From Planctomycetota bacterium (GTDB lineage: Bacteria; Planctomycetota; UBA1135; GCA-002686595), in the NCBI GenBank assembly GCA_029259595.1, contig JAJDEW010000115.1, forward strand, positions 1 through 64,000: 64,000 bases of DNA, given 5' to 3'. Each line of letters begins with the position of its first letter. Positions within the stretch are counted from its first letter, which is position 1. The position numbers and the translations under genes are program-made. Of this stretch, positions 17,366 to 25,852 are shown piece by piece. A model generated the notes under the pieces. That model did not search any database. It saw only the letters and a list, made by a program, of their open reading frames with translations, and was not told where the DNA came from.

Positions 17366-19057
17366 ATGGCTGAGAACGCAGGGCGCAGCGGCGGCCGCCG
17401 CTTGCTCGGTCAGATCCTCAAGGATCGCGGCGTCCTACGGGAAGGCCAGGTCCAGGAGGCGCTGTCGGAGCAACGCAAGCACGGGGGACTCATCGGCCAA
17501 CACCTCGTCGACCTCGGGCACGCGACGGCGGGTGACATCGCACTCGCGCTGGCCGAGCAATCCGGCATGGAGACGGTCGATCTGGCCAGCCAGGAGCCGC
17601 AGGCCGATGCGCTCGCTCTGATCGACTCGAGCACGGCGCACACGTTTCGCGTGCTTCCGCTCGCGGTGCGGGCCGGCAAGCTGATCGTCGCCATCGGAGA
17701 TCCTCTGAACAGCGCCGTGCTGGAGGACCTCGCCTTCAGCACGGGGATGGAGATCCAGGGTGCGGTCGGCGACGCGGAGCTGCTCGTCGCCAAGGTCAAG
17801 GAGCACTACGGCGAAGAGGCCTCGATCGCCGATGCGATCGCCGAGGCCGCCCGTGCCGCGAAGGGCAGCGACGCGGAGTCCGCCGCGCAGAGTGCGCCGG
17901 TCGTTCGGCTCTTGAACTCGATCCTGCACCGCGCGATCCAGGATCGGGCGAGCGACGTACACCTCGAGGTCTTCCCCGAAGAGCTGCGCATCCGCTATCG
18001 CGTCGACGGCGCGCTCTACGAAGTCGAAGCGCCGCCGGCACACTTGGCGGCGCCGCTGGTCGCACGCATCAAGGTGATGAGCGACCTCGACATCGCGGAA
18101 ACGAAGCTGCCCCAGGACGGGCGCATTTCGCTCTCGATCGACGGGCGTCCCGTCGATCTGCGCGTCGCGACGATCCCCGGCATAGCGGGTGAGGGCTGCG
18201 TGCTGCGCGTGCTCGATCGCAGTTCCGTTTCGCTCGATCTGGCCGCGCTGGGCCTGCTGCCCGACGAGGCGGAGGCGCTGACCGCCTTCACGAAGCTTCC
18301 GCACGGCATCGTGCTCGTCACCGGCCCGACGGGCTCGGGCAAGACGACGACGCTCTATGCGATGCTGAACGAAGCGAATCAGCCGGACATCAAGATCATC
18401 ACGGTCGAGGACCCCGTCGAGTACGACATCGACGGCATCATCCAGATTCCGATCAACGACGACATCGGCGTGACCTATCCGGCGGTGCTGCGGACGGTCT
18501 TGCGCCAGGACCCGGACAAGATCCTGGTCGGGGAGATTCGGGACCGCGAGACGGCGCAGGTCGCGATCGAGGCCAGCCTGACGGGGCACACGGTCTTCGC
18601 GACGGTCCACACGAACGACGCGCCCAGCGCGATCACGCGGATGGTCGACATGGGCGTCGAGCCGTTCTTGATCACCGCGACGCTCGAGGCGGTCGTGGCC
18701 CAGCGGCTGGTGCGCCGCATCTGCATGGAGTGCAAGAGCTCGTTCGTGCCCGACGACGAGCTCCTGCAGGAGCTCGGTCCGGCGGGCGAAGGGCTGAAGG
18801 GCGTGACGCTCCACTACGGCAAGGGCTGCGACGCCTGCTTCCACACCGGCTACCGCGGGCGGACCGCGATCATCGAGATCATGCCCGTGGACGACGACCT
18901 GCGGCGGCGCGTGGTCGAAGGCTGCTCGACGGCGGAGATCCGCCGCTACGCCCAGGCCATCGGCATGCGGACGCTGCGGGAGAGCGGCCTGCGCGCGGTG
19001 CGCGAGGGGACGACGACGATCGAGGAGATCATGCGGGAGACGATGGGCTCGTGGTGA
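17366..19057 (+). CDS. GspE/PilB-type secretion or pilus assembly ATPase (copy 2)
   Basis: This 563-residue paralogue of the copy at 14633 has the same layout: MshEN-like N-terminus (LLGQILKDRGVLREGQV), a central linker, Walker A GPTGSGKTTTLYAM (about 320), VEDPVEYDIDGI, Walker B ILVGEIRDRETAQVAIEA, ATVHTNDAPSAITRM and two zinc-type C-x2-C pairs (CMECKSSF; CDACFHTGYRG). Having two complete assembly ATPases around pilT suggests either two fibre systems or paired extension motors. It begins three bases after pilT and is followed, after 205 bases and a new promoter, by pilC. Confidence 0.93.
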   Translation: MAENAGRSGGRRLLGQILKDRGVLREGQVQEALSEQRKHGGLIGQHLVDLGHATAGDIALALAEQSGMETVDLASQEPQADALALIDSSTAHTFRVLPLAVRAGKLIVAIGDPLNSAVLEDLAFSTGMEIQGAVGDAELLVAKVKEHYGEEASIADAIAEAARAAKGSDAESAAQSAPVVRLLNSILHRAIQDRASDVHLEVFPEELRIRYRVDGALYEVEAPPAHLAAPLVARIKVMSDLDIAETKLPQDGRISLSIDGRPVDLRVATIPGIAGEGCVLRVLDRSSVSLDLAALGLLPDEAEALTAFTKLPHGIVLVTGPTGSGKTTTLYAMLNEANQPDIKIITVEDPVEYDIDGIIQIPINDDIGVTYPAVLRTVLRQDPDKILVGEIRDRETAQVAIEASLTGHTVFATVHTNDAPSAITRMVDMGVEPFLITATLEAVVAQRLVRRICMECKSSFVPDDELLQELGPAGEGLKGVTLHYGKGCDACFHTGYRGRTAIIEIMPVDDDLRRRVVEGCSTAEIRRYAQAIGMRTLRESGLRAVREGTTTIEEIMRETMGSW

Positions 19058-19220
19058 GGCCCGCGGACGCCCGGTGACCGGGGCGCTCGGGTGGGGTAGA
19101 GGCTGCTCTCCTACTTTTCACTCGGCTCCGTAGGGCCACTTGCATCCGTTCGGCGGTCCACGCGCTCGGCGGGCGCTCCGTCCGCGGACGAGCGCTCTGC
19201 CGCGGAACGCGACGGAACCC

Positions 19221-19249
19221 GTGACGGGGGCCGAGGCCCGAGCTAGGCT
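19221..19249 (+). promoter_or_regulatory. Promoter upstream of pilC-like gene
   Basis: GTGACG (19221-19226) and TAGGCT (19244-19249) are separated by 17 bases, and the ATG at 19263 follows only 13 bases later. Transcription would start about seven bases before the ATG, giving an almost leaderless message. Confidence 0.45.
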
Positions 19250-19262
19250 TCCCCGCCACCCC

Positions 19263-20417
19263 ATGGCCAAGCGCATCCAACGAACCGTCGCCAAGCGTCG
19301 CCCGCAAGCCTCTTCCTCGGGAGCCGGGAGCTCCGGGGGACAACGCGCCGGAGGCAAGAAGCGACCCGGAAAGCGCGTCTCGGACCAGGTCGTCAACGAC
19401 TTCACGGTCCAGCTCGGCACGCTGTCCGCGGCGGGCATTCCGATCGTCCGGGCGCTCTCCATCCTCGAAGGACAAGCACGCCCTGGGCCGTTCAAGAACG
19501 TGCTCGGGGAGCTGGTCGAGGACGTGTCCGCGGGCACCCCGATGTCGGAGGCGATGGCGAAGCACGAACGTGTCTTCGACCGCCTCTATTCCGCGATGGT
19601 CCGCGCCGGGGAGGCGGGCGGAGTCCTGGACAAGGTGCTCGGACGCCTGGCGACGTATCGCGAGCGGATCGCCGAGATCCGGTCCAAGGTCGTCGGTGCG
19701 CTGATCTACCCGCTCGTGATCGTCGTCGTCGCGGTCACGGTCGTCTCGGCCGTGATCGTGCTGGTCATCCCGCGCTTCCAGCAGATCTTCGATTCGTTCG
19801 ACATCGAGCTACCGGCCATCACGCTGATCCTGCTGAACCTGTCGGATTTCGTCGTGAAGTACTGGTACGCGGTCTTCGGCCTTCCGGTGGCGCTCTTCCT
19901 CTTGCATGGATTCCTCATGCGCAAGGGGGGAGCCTATCGCTACCGCATGCACGCGCTCATCTTGAAGGTGCCGCTCTTGGGGTCCGTGTTGCGCCAGTCG
20001 CTCATCGCCGGCTTCTCGCGCACCTTTGGCACCTTGCTGCAAGCAGGTGTCCCGCACCTCGACGCGCTGGGCATCGTGCGCGACACGAGCGGCAACGAGG
20101 TCCTGATCGACGCGGTCGAGGACATCCGACGCACGGTCCGGGAGGGCGAGGGAATCGCGCGCCCCATGGAAGAGACCGGTGCCTTCGACGATCTCGTCTG
20201 CAACATGGTCGACGTCGGCGAGCAGACGGGCGAGCTCGATCACATGCTCGTGCGCGTGGCCGACGCTTACGAGAAGCAGGTCGACCGCAAGATCGACGCC
20301 CTGTTCAAGGTTCTCGAGCCTCTGCTCTTGATCCTGATGGCGATCTTCGTCGGCTTCATCGTGATCGCGTTGTTCCTGCCCCTCATGAAGATCATGGGGA
20401 CGCTCAACGCCCCCTAG
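19263..20417 (+). CDS. PilC/GspF-type inner-membrane platform protein
   Basis: This 384-residue protein is the membrane platform on which assembly and retraction ATPases act. After a basic, Ser/Gly-rich N-terminus of about 40 residues, two T2SSF repeats follow: the first has FTVQLGTLSAAGIPIVRALS, the second FSRTFGTLLQAGVPHLDALG, each with the conserved ETGAFDDLV/GEAGGVL-type turn. Three long hydrophobic helices are visible (VVVAVTVVSAVIVLVI, WYAVFGLPVALFLL, LILMAIFVGFIVIALFLPL), the normal topology. Length is slightly below the usual 400. The ATG at 19263 opens the basic leader. A copy of the dispersed repeat starts seven bases after its stop codon. Confidence 0.92.
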   Translation: MAKRIQRTVAKRRPQASSSGAGSSGGQRAGGKKRPGKRVSDQVVNDFTVQLGTLSAAGIPIVRALSILEGQARPGPFKNVLGELVEDVSAGTPMSEAMAKHERVFDRLYSAMVRAGEAGGVLDKVLGRLATYRERIAEIRSKVVGALIYPLVIVVVAVTVVSAVIVLVIPRFQQIFDSFDIELPAITLILLNLSDFVVKYWYAVFGLPVALFLLHGFLMRKGGAYRYRMHALILKVPLLGSVLRQSLIAGFSRTFGTLLQAGVPHLDALGIVRDTSGNEVLIDAVEDIRRTVREGEGIARPMEETGAFDDLVCNMVDVGEQTGELDHMLVRVADAYEKQVDRKIDALFKVLEPLLLILMAIFVGFIVIALFLPLMKIMGTLNAP

Positions 20418-20423
20418 AAGCCA

Positions 20424-20476
20424 GTTGAACGAGTCATTCGGCGCCAGGACGATGTCCTCCACTGCGGTGCGGTACC
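20424..20476 (+). repeat. Dispersed 3'-flank repeat, copy A (downstream of pilC)
   Basis: This copy starts seven bases after the pilC-like stop codon: GTTGAACGAGTCATTCGGC then GCCAGGACGATGTCCTCCAC and TGCGGTGCGGTACC. It is closest to copy D (after rho), with which similarity continues to about position 20500, and its left end (GTTGAAC) also matches copy C. The core folds as TCATTC-GGCGCCA-GGACGA with one mismatch and one G-U pair. Confidence 0.7.
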
Positions 20477-20570
20477 AAGAAGCTTCGTCGAGTCCACGGA
20501 TTCGCGGATGCCGGCCCCCCGGCCTCCGAGCACTTCTTCAGCGGACTCCTGGACGGCCCGCAGGGCTACG

Positions 20571-22268
20571 ATGAGCGACCGTGGACCCGTACCCCATTCC
20601 GTGAACGAGACGAGAGACCTCGAGCCCGAACCCACGACCGGCGAGAAGCCTCCAGGTCGAGGGGTCGCCCGCTTCGACGCGAAGGCGCGGTCCGGCACAT
20701 CGACGCCGGCCCGTTCGGGTCGGGGCTTCGGCGCGCTGCTGACCCTGCGGATGCGGGTGCTCGTGCTCGTCTTCCTGATCAACGCGCTGATCTTCGGAGC
20801 GGGCGGCGTGTTCGCCTTCCGGTTGCGCGTCGAGGAGAACGAGCACTCGATCGGCGATCACACGAAGGAGCTGCTCTACACCTTCCGCACGGCGATCATC
20901 CGCGAGGAGAGCGACGTCCACGTGGGCCATATCCTGCGCTGGCCGCATTGGCCGACGCTCGAAGACGCCATCGTCGTCGGAATCTCACGGAGTGAAGCGC
21001 GCGAGCTGGCCACGCGCGCGGACATTCGGCCGGCGGGCGTCGTTCTGAACCCGCTCGGTCGCGAGCATCGCCGCCCCGACTTCGACCTCGACGCGGCCCT
21101 TGCGGGCATCCTGACCGCCGTCGCCGACGACCGGGCCGTGAACGCGATCGCGGGCGGTCGCGTCGAGCCGATCGAGGGTCCGAACGGGACCTGGGGCGCG
21201 CTGTGGTACCGGACGAAGGGAGTCGATCGGTCGGATCTCGTCTTCGAGTTCTTGCCCTGGTTCCTCCTGTCGACCCTCCTGTTGACCGGAGGGTCCTTCT
21301 TCGCCTTGCGGCAGCTCGTGTTGCGTCCGGTCGAGCAGCTGGCGGCCGGAGCCCGCAGCGTGCGCGCCGGCGACTTCTCCGTGCGCTTGAAACCACCGGA
21401 TCGCACCGATGAGCTGGCCGAACTCGTCCGCTCGTTCAATGCGATGACGAGCACCGTACAGGGCTTCAACGACCGGCTGGCGGAGGAGGTCGCACGCGCG
21501 CTCGACCAGGCCCGCAAGGCCGAGGCGGCGGCGATGACCCAGCGCCGCCTGGCGGCCATGGGCGAGCTCGCGGCCGGAATCGCGCACGAGATCAACAACC
21601 CGCTGGGGGGGCTACAGAACGCGGTCGAGACCCTGCGACGCGAGGACCTCTCCGCCGCGAAGCGGGCCCAGTACCTCGACCTCTTGCAGCGCGGCCTCGT
21701 CCGCATCGGCGAGACCGTGCACCGGCTGCGGCGCTTCACGCCCCGGGCCGCGGAGAACGAGGTGCTCGATCTCGTTCACGTGACGCAAGACGCCATCGAT
21801 CTCGTGCGGCACCGCGCCCGCCGCCTCTCCGTCGTCGTCGAATGGGAGCCGCCGACCGAGGCCGTGCGGGTGCGCGGCGCTCGCAACGAGATCGGCCAGG
21901 CGGTTTTGAACCTGCTCTCGAACGCGTTGGACAGCCTCGAAGAGGGTGGCACGGAGTCGCCACCCCTGCGGATGACCGTTCTCGTCGAGCAGCTCGCGGA
22001 CGGGGCGCGGCTCATCGTGAGCGACAATGGCCTGGGCGTGGAGCCCGAACGGCTGCACCGGGTCGCGGATCTGTTCTACACGACCAAGGAAGTCGGCAAG
22101 GGCACGGGCCTCGGGCTCGCGCTCGTGCACCGGACGATGGCGGCCCTCGGGGGACGCGTCGAGCTCTCGAGCCGGCTCGGGGAGTCGTTCACGGTCGAGC
22201 TCGACTTTCCGGACGTCGGGGCGCGGCCGGAAGGGCAAGAGCCGACGGCGGGGGGGCCGGCCTCGTGA
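20571..22268 (+). CDS. Membrane sensor histidine kinase
   Basis: This 565-residue kinase has a basic N-terminal tail, a first membrane helix (VLVLVFLINALIFGAGG, about residues 63-80), a periplasmic sensor of about 150 residues, a second helix (FLLSTLLLTGG), and a HAMP segment (LRPVEQLAAGARSVRAGDF). The HisKA box MGELAAGIAHEINNPLGG places the phosphorylated histidine near 341. The HATPase domain has N-box ALNLLSNALDS-like residues (VLNLLSNALDSLE), DNGLGV and GKGTGLGLALV. No response regulator lies beside it, so it is an orphan here. ATG at 20571 is chosen over 20508, which falls near the upstream repeat. Its stop overlaps the GTG of the next gene (GTGA), indicating translational coupling to the CNNM pair. 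Confidence 0.9.
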   Translation: MSDRGPVPHSVNETRDLEPEPTTGEKPPGRGVARFDAKARSGTSTPARSGRGFGALLTLRMRVLVLVFLINALIFGAGGVFAFRLRVEENEHSIGDHTKELLYTFRTAIIREESDVHVGHILRWPHWPTLEDAIVVGISRSEARELATRADIRPAGVVLNPLGREHRRPDFDLDAALAGILTAVADDRAVNAIAGGRVEPIEGPNGTWGALWYRTKGVDRSDLVFEFLPWFLLSTLLLTGGSFFALRQLVLRPVEQLAAGARSVRAGDFSVRLKPPDRTDELAELVRSFNAMTSTVQGFNDRLAEEVARALDQARKAEAAAMTQRRLAAMGELAAGIAHEINNPLGGLQNAVETLRREDLSAAKRAQYLDLLQRGLVRIGETVHRLRRFTPRAAENEVLDLVHVTQDAIDLVRHRARRLSVVVEWEPPTEAVRVRGARNEIGQAVLNLLSNALDSLEEGGTESPPLRMTVLVEQLADGARLIVSDNGLGVEPERLHRVADLFYTTKEVGKGTGLGLALVHRTMAALGGRVELSSRLGESFTVELDFPDVGARPEGQEPTAGGPAS

Positions 22269-23536
22269 GCGAAGCCCCGCTCGGTCTCCTGGGCGTCCTC
22301 GGCGTGCTGCTCGTTTTCTCGGGCTTTTTGAGCTCGTCCGAGACGGCTCTGTTCAGCCTCACGCCCTTGCAGAAGCGCTCGGCCGACGTGTCGGTGCGAG
22401 AGCTCCTGGGGCGGCCGCGCGCGCTCTTGATCACCATTCTCCTGGGCAATCTCGTCGTCAACCTCCTGTTCTTCGCGTTCGCTGCTCGGCTCGGCACGGC
22501 CCACGAGGGCGCGACCGGCGGCTTCGTGGTGGGCTTCGGGGCGTTGATCGCGATCCTGCTCTTCGGAGAGATCCTGCCGAAGACGATCGGCTTGCGCTCA
22601 CGCGTGCGCGTCGCGCGCTTCTCCGCACCGATTCTGCGCGTGTGCGTGTTCCTCTCGGCACCGGTGCGGACTCCGGTACTCGTTCTGTTGGAGCGCTTCA
22701 ACACGCTGATCACAAGCTGGATCGGCGAGGAGAAGCGGCTCACGCCCGAGGTTCTGGCGGCCGTGCTCGAGCGCGGCGCGGAAGAGGGTCTCCTGCTCGA
22801 CACGGAAGCGGACCTGTTGGCGGAGATCATCGAGCTGACCGAGATCCGCGTCCGTGAGATCATGACCCCGCGGGTCGACGCGCTTTTTCTGGACATCAAC
22901 ACCGAGGACCGTGAAGAGATCCTCAAGACGGCGCTCCAGAGCCACTACCAGTCGTGGCTACCGGTCATCGACGGCACTCCCGATCGTGTGGTCGGACGCG
23001 TTCGTATCCGCGACCTCGTCAAGAAGAAGGACCGGCCGACGCGCCAGCTCGTGATGCCGGTCAAGTTCGTGCCCGAGGTCGCGAGCGCACTCGACCTCCT
23101 GCGCTCGCTGGACGAGGATCGCACGAACGAGGCCATCGTCGTGGACGAGTGGGGGGGGACGGCGGGCGTCGTCACCTCGGAGGATGTCTTCGAGGAGATC
23201 GTCGGCGACCTGCGGACGGAGGGCGAACTGCGTGTTCCGGCGGCGGTGCCGTTGGGCGAGGGGCGCTTCCGCGTGGCCGGTAGCCTCTCGATCCGGGACT
23301 GGAACGAGCGCTTCGGGCTCGCCGTCGTCCCGATGGAATTCGAGACCGTCGGGGGCTTCGTCACGGCCTTGCTGGGGCGCATTCCGCGCGCGGGCGACCG
23401 CGTGCGCGTCGAGAATCTTCTGCTGGAGGTCAACGAAGTTCGAGGCCGGCGCGTCGTGACGGTCGACCTGCGCGTCGAGGATGCGAGCAAGGACGGCGGC
23501 GACAAGACCGAGCGACCGGAACGGAGGGGCGCATGA
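22265..23536 (+). CDS. CNNM/CorC-type membrane protein with CBS pair
   Basis: This 423-residue protein has the hemolysin-C/CNNM layout: a DUF21 membrane domain with three or four helices and the conserved SSSETALFSL motif (about residues 22-31), a CBS pair (IREIMTPRVDALF; VVDEWGGTAGVVTSEDVFEEIVGDL), and a C-terminal CorC/HlyC domain (FRVAGSLSIRDWNERF). Family members transport or regulate magnesium or cobalt, often responding to nucleotide at the CBS domains. The GTG start overlaps the kinase stop by four bases and its own TGA overlaps the ATG of the next CNNM gene, so three genes are coupled. Confidence 0.9.
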   Translation: MSEAPLGLLGVLGVLLVFSGFLSSSETALFSLTPLQKRSADVSVRELLGRPRALLITILLGNLVVNLLFFAFAARLGTAHEGATGGFVVGFGALIAILLFGEILPKTIGLRSRVRVARFSAPILRVCVFLSAPVRTPVLVLLERFNTLITSWIGEEKRLTPEVLAAVLERGAEEGLLLDTEADLLAEIIELTEIRVREIMTPRVDALFLDINTEDREEILKTALQSHYQSWLPVIDGTPDRVVGRVRIRDLVKKKDRPTRQLVMPVKFVPEVASALDLLRSLDEDRTNEAIVVDEWGGTAGVVTSEDVFEEIVGDLRTEGELRVPAAVPLGEGRFRVAGSLSIRDWNERFGLAVVPMEFETVGGFVTALLGRIPRAGDRVRVENLLLEVNEVRGRRVVTVDLRVEDASKDGGDKTERPERRGA

Positions 23537-24579
23537 GCATCGAACTCGCGCTTCTCTCGTTCGTCGTCTTGCTGCTGCTCTCGGCGATCTTCTCGGGCAG
23601 CGAGACCGGGGTCTATTCGCTCTCTCGCGCGCGTCTCGAGTCGGAGGTGCGTCAGGGCAGCCGCGCTGCCCGCCTCTTGTCGTCGGTGTTGCGCGACGAC
23701 ACCGCGATCCTGATCACGCTCCTGATCGGCAACAACCTGATGCTCGAACTCGCGACGCACTTGGCCGAGCACCAGGTGGACGGTGTCGAGGGCCTGCCGC
23801 CTTGGGCTCACGAGGTCGTGATCACGCTGGTCCTGACGCCGCTCGTGTTCCTCTTCGGTGAGCTCTTCCCGAAAGACGCCTTCCGTCGCCGACCCCACCT
23901 CCTGCTCGGGATCTGTGCGCCACTGCTTTCGTTCGTCCGGATCTTGTTCCTGCCCTTGTCCTGGCCGCTCGTCCGGTTGTCCCGCGTGCTCGAGCGCATG
24001 CTGGGTGTGCGCGAGAGCGAGTTCACGCGCGCGCTCGGACGCGAAGAGGTGTTCGACATCCTCGAAGAGGGGACGCGCGCAGGCGCGCTCGCTCCGCACG
24101 CGGAAGCGCTGGCGCGCAACGTGCTCATCATGCGCGAGACGCCCGTCTCGGAGGTCATGATCCCCTGGGGGCGGGTCGAGTCGATCGACCTCGACGCCGA
24201 GGAGCACGAGGTCAGCCGTGCGATCGACGCTTCGGATTTCACGCGCTTGCCGGTGCTCTCGTCGCGCTCTGGCGAGCGACGAGTGGAGGGCTACCTCTAC
24301 CAGCTCGACGTGTACCGGGCGGCCGCTGCGCAGGGAGGCACCGCGGCGTCCGACGTCCTCGCGGCGCTGCGCGTCCTTCCGAACCTGCCCCCTGACCTGC
24401 CGGTGGATCGCGCCCTGGGACGTCTGCGCCTGTCCGGGCAGCGCGTCGCGCTCGTGGGGACGCCAGAGAGCCCGCTGGGGCTGGCGACCGTCATGGACCT
24501 CGTCACGCGCATCTCGAGCGACCTGGGAGCCGTGGGCAGCAAAAAGGCCGGTCTGGCCGCAACCTCTCGACGTGGCTAG
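23533..24579 (+). CDS. CNNM-type membrane protein with CBS pair, lacking CorC domain
   Basis: This 348-residue relative of the preceding protein has the DUF21 membrane domain (LLLLSAIFSGSETGVYSLSR; GELFPKDAFRR) and a CBS region (VSEVMIPWGRVESIDLDAE; TRLPVLSSRSGERRVEGYL), but it ends soon after the CBS domains, with no CorC/HlyC module. The ATG overlaps the upstream stop (ATGA). The two probably form a heteromeric ion transporter or a transporter plus regulatory partner; that is inference from the coupling. The end of the gene overlaps a TAGGAT box (24577-24582) that may start the next transcript. Confidence 0.87.
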   Translation: MSIELALLSFVVLLLLSAIFSGSETGVYSLSRARLESEVRQGSRAARLLSSVLRDDTAILITLLIGNNLMLELATHLAEHQVDGVEGLPPWAHEVVITLVLTPLVFLFGELFPKDAFRRRPHLLLGICAPLLSFVRILFLPLSWPLVRLSRVLERMLGVRESEFTRALGREEVFDILEEGTRAGALAPHAEALARNVLIMRETPVSEVMIPWGRVESIDLDAEEHEVSRAIDASDFTRLPVLSSRSGERRVEGYLYQLDVYRAAAAQGGTAASDVLAALRVLPNLPPDLPVDRALGRLRLSGQRVALVGTPESPLGLATVMDLVTRISSDLGAVGSKKAGLAATSRRG

Positions 24580-24610
24580 GATAAGCGCCGTTCGGAGAGG
24601 AGTTCGACCC

Positions 24611-25033
24611 ATGCAGACAACGACCCAATCAGACGGACCGGGCTGGATCCTCGTCGCGGGGCTCGTGCTCGTCGCCTTTGCCGCCCTCAACACGCCCGAG
24701 GCGCGCCAGACCGACCCCGGCAACCAGGTGAACGAACGTTCGGTCAGCCTGCCGGCCTACGCGACCGCCGATTCCAACGGTTCGATGATCGCCGTAACCG
24801 GCATCGACGTGACCGGCAGCTCGATCCTCTATCTCATCGACACGGAGCGAAAGCACCTGTCCGTCTACCAGGCCCAAGGCGGCACGGGTAGCACGATGAA
24901 CGTGAAGTGGGTCGGCGCCCGGCGTCTCGACCTCGATTTTCAGGTCGAGGGCTACAACGACGATTCCGAATACTCCTACAAGGAGCTCGAGGGCAAGTTC
25001 GAGAGCTCCGGCAGTGCCATCCCTCCCAAGTGA
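24611..25033 (+). CDS. Small membrane-anchored or exported protein, unknown function
   Basis: This 140-residue protein has one N-terminal hydrophobic helix (GWILVAGLVLVAFAAL, about residues 11-26) and an exported domain. The stretch SSILYLIDTERKHLSVYQAQ suggests a single beta-propeller-like or Tol-Pal-associated strand set and recurs, in my experience of the clade, in small planctomycete proteins without assigned function. The tail (EGYNDDSEYSYKELEGKFE) is acidic. Start ATG at 24611 follows GGAGAGGAG by ten bases, a good ribosome-binding site. It precedes the HTH-membrane protein by 42 bases and is probably cotranscribed. Confidence 0.7.
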   Translation: MQTTTQSDGPGWILVAGLVLVAFAALNTPEARQTDPGNQVNERSVSLPAYATADSNGSMIAVTGIDVTGSSILYLIDTERKHLSVYQAQGGTGSTMNVKWVGARRLDLDFQVEGYNDDSEYSYKELEGKFESSGSAIPPK

Positions 25034-25075
25034 CCCCCCTGCGCGACCCCGCCAAGACTCCCGGAGAACGTATCC

Positions 25076-25624
25076 GTGGCTGAAAACGAAGAGTTCTACA
25101 ATTTCGACCAAGCCCTCGACGAGCTGCGCCTGCGCGAGGAAGAGCTGAAGCGGCTCGTCTCCGAGGGTGAAATCCGTGCCTTCCGCGAAGGGGAGACGAT
25201 GAAGTTGCGTCGCTCCGACGTCGAAAGCTTGAAGAACGAGCTCTTGGGCGGCGAGGTCGTCGACCTCGGTGCCGGCGGAGAAGAGCTGGTCTTCGAGGAC
25301 GACGACGATCTCGAGGAAGCCGGCATGGCAACCGAGGAGATCTCGGACATGGACACGCTGCTCGAGGACGACGTCGAGGACGTCGGTGAGATCGATCTCG
25401 ACGACGAGGACGACGACATCGTGGCCGCGACCCCCGTCCGCCGCAGCGCCGTCGCGACGGCCCAGGCCGAGGAGCAGGAAGAGGGCATGGGCATCCGGCT
25501 CGCGATGATCGCGACCTCGGTCGTCCTGCTGCTGGCGCTCCCGATCGCGACGTCCCTCAGTTCCGGGACCGCCAGCGACATCGCCAAGTCGATCGCCGGG
25601 CTCTTCGGCAACTCGATCGAGTAG
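25076..25624 (+). CDS. HTH-like (excisionase-type fold) protein with acidic linker and C-terminal membrane helix
   Basis: This 182-residue protein starts with a region (residues 8-58) that fits the HTH_17/MerR-like pattern: FDQALDELRLREEELKRLV, then SEGEIRAFREGETMKLRRSDV, in which the first helix pair and the wing residues are recognisable. A very acidic linker (about 60-135, rich in ED, including LEEDDVEDVGEIDLDDED-like runs) follows, then a membrane helix (AMIATSVVLLLALPIATSL, about 144-164). A DNA-binding fold tied to the membrane by an acidic tether is unusual; it may instead bind protein. GTG at 25076 is the start (GGAG ten bases upstream). A strong hairpin follows its stop. Confidence 0.72.
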   Translation: MAENEEFYNFDQALDELRLREEELKRLVSEGEIRAFREGETMKLRRSDVESLKNELLGGEVVDLGAGGEELVFEDDDDLEEAGMATEEISDMDTLLEDDVEDVGEIDLDDEDDDIVAATPVRRSAVATAQAEEQEEGMGIRLAMIATSVVLLLALPIATSLSSGTASDIAKSIAGLFGNSIE

Positions 25625-25644
25625 AAGAGCGCTAGCCGACACTT

Positions 25645-25684
25645 CGGGCCCGCGGCGCCCGCCCCAGGGGCGGAGCCGCGGGCC
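25645..25684 (+). terminator. Strong GC hairpin after HTH-membrane gene
   Basis: GGGCCCGCGGC (25645-25655) pairs perfectly with GCCGCGGGCCC (25674-25684), with an inner CGCCCC/GGGGCG stem. It begins 20 bases after the stop codon and is followed by only three Ts. It most likely ends the transcript coming from the CNNM and HTH genes. Confidence 0.65.
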
Positions 25685-25852
25685 CTTTGCATGTCGGGGC
25701 GTGTCGGGGTCCCGGGGTCGGGGCTCCGGTCGAAGGCCTCGCGACCGTCGGGAAGGCCGCGGGGATTCGCCTCGGGACTTGCTCCCGCGGGTGCGAATCG
25801 TTCCTCTATGGCCTCTCCGTCGGAACGACCTCCGAGAACCCAGGTATCAGGG

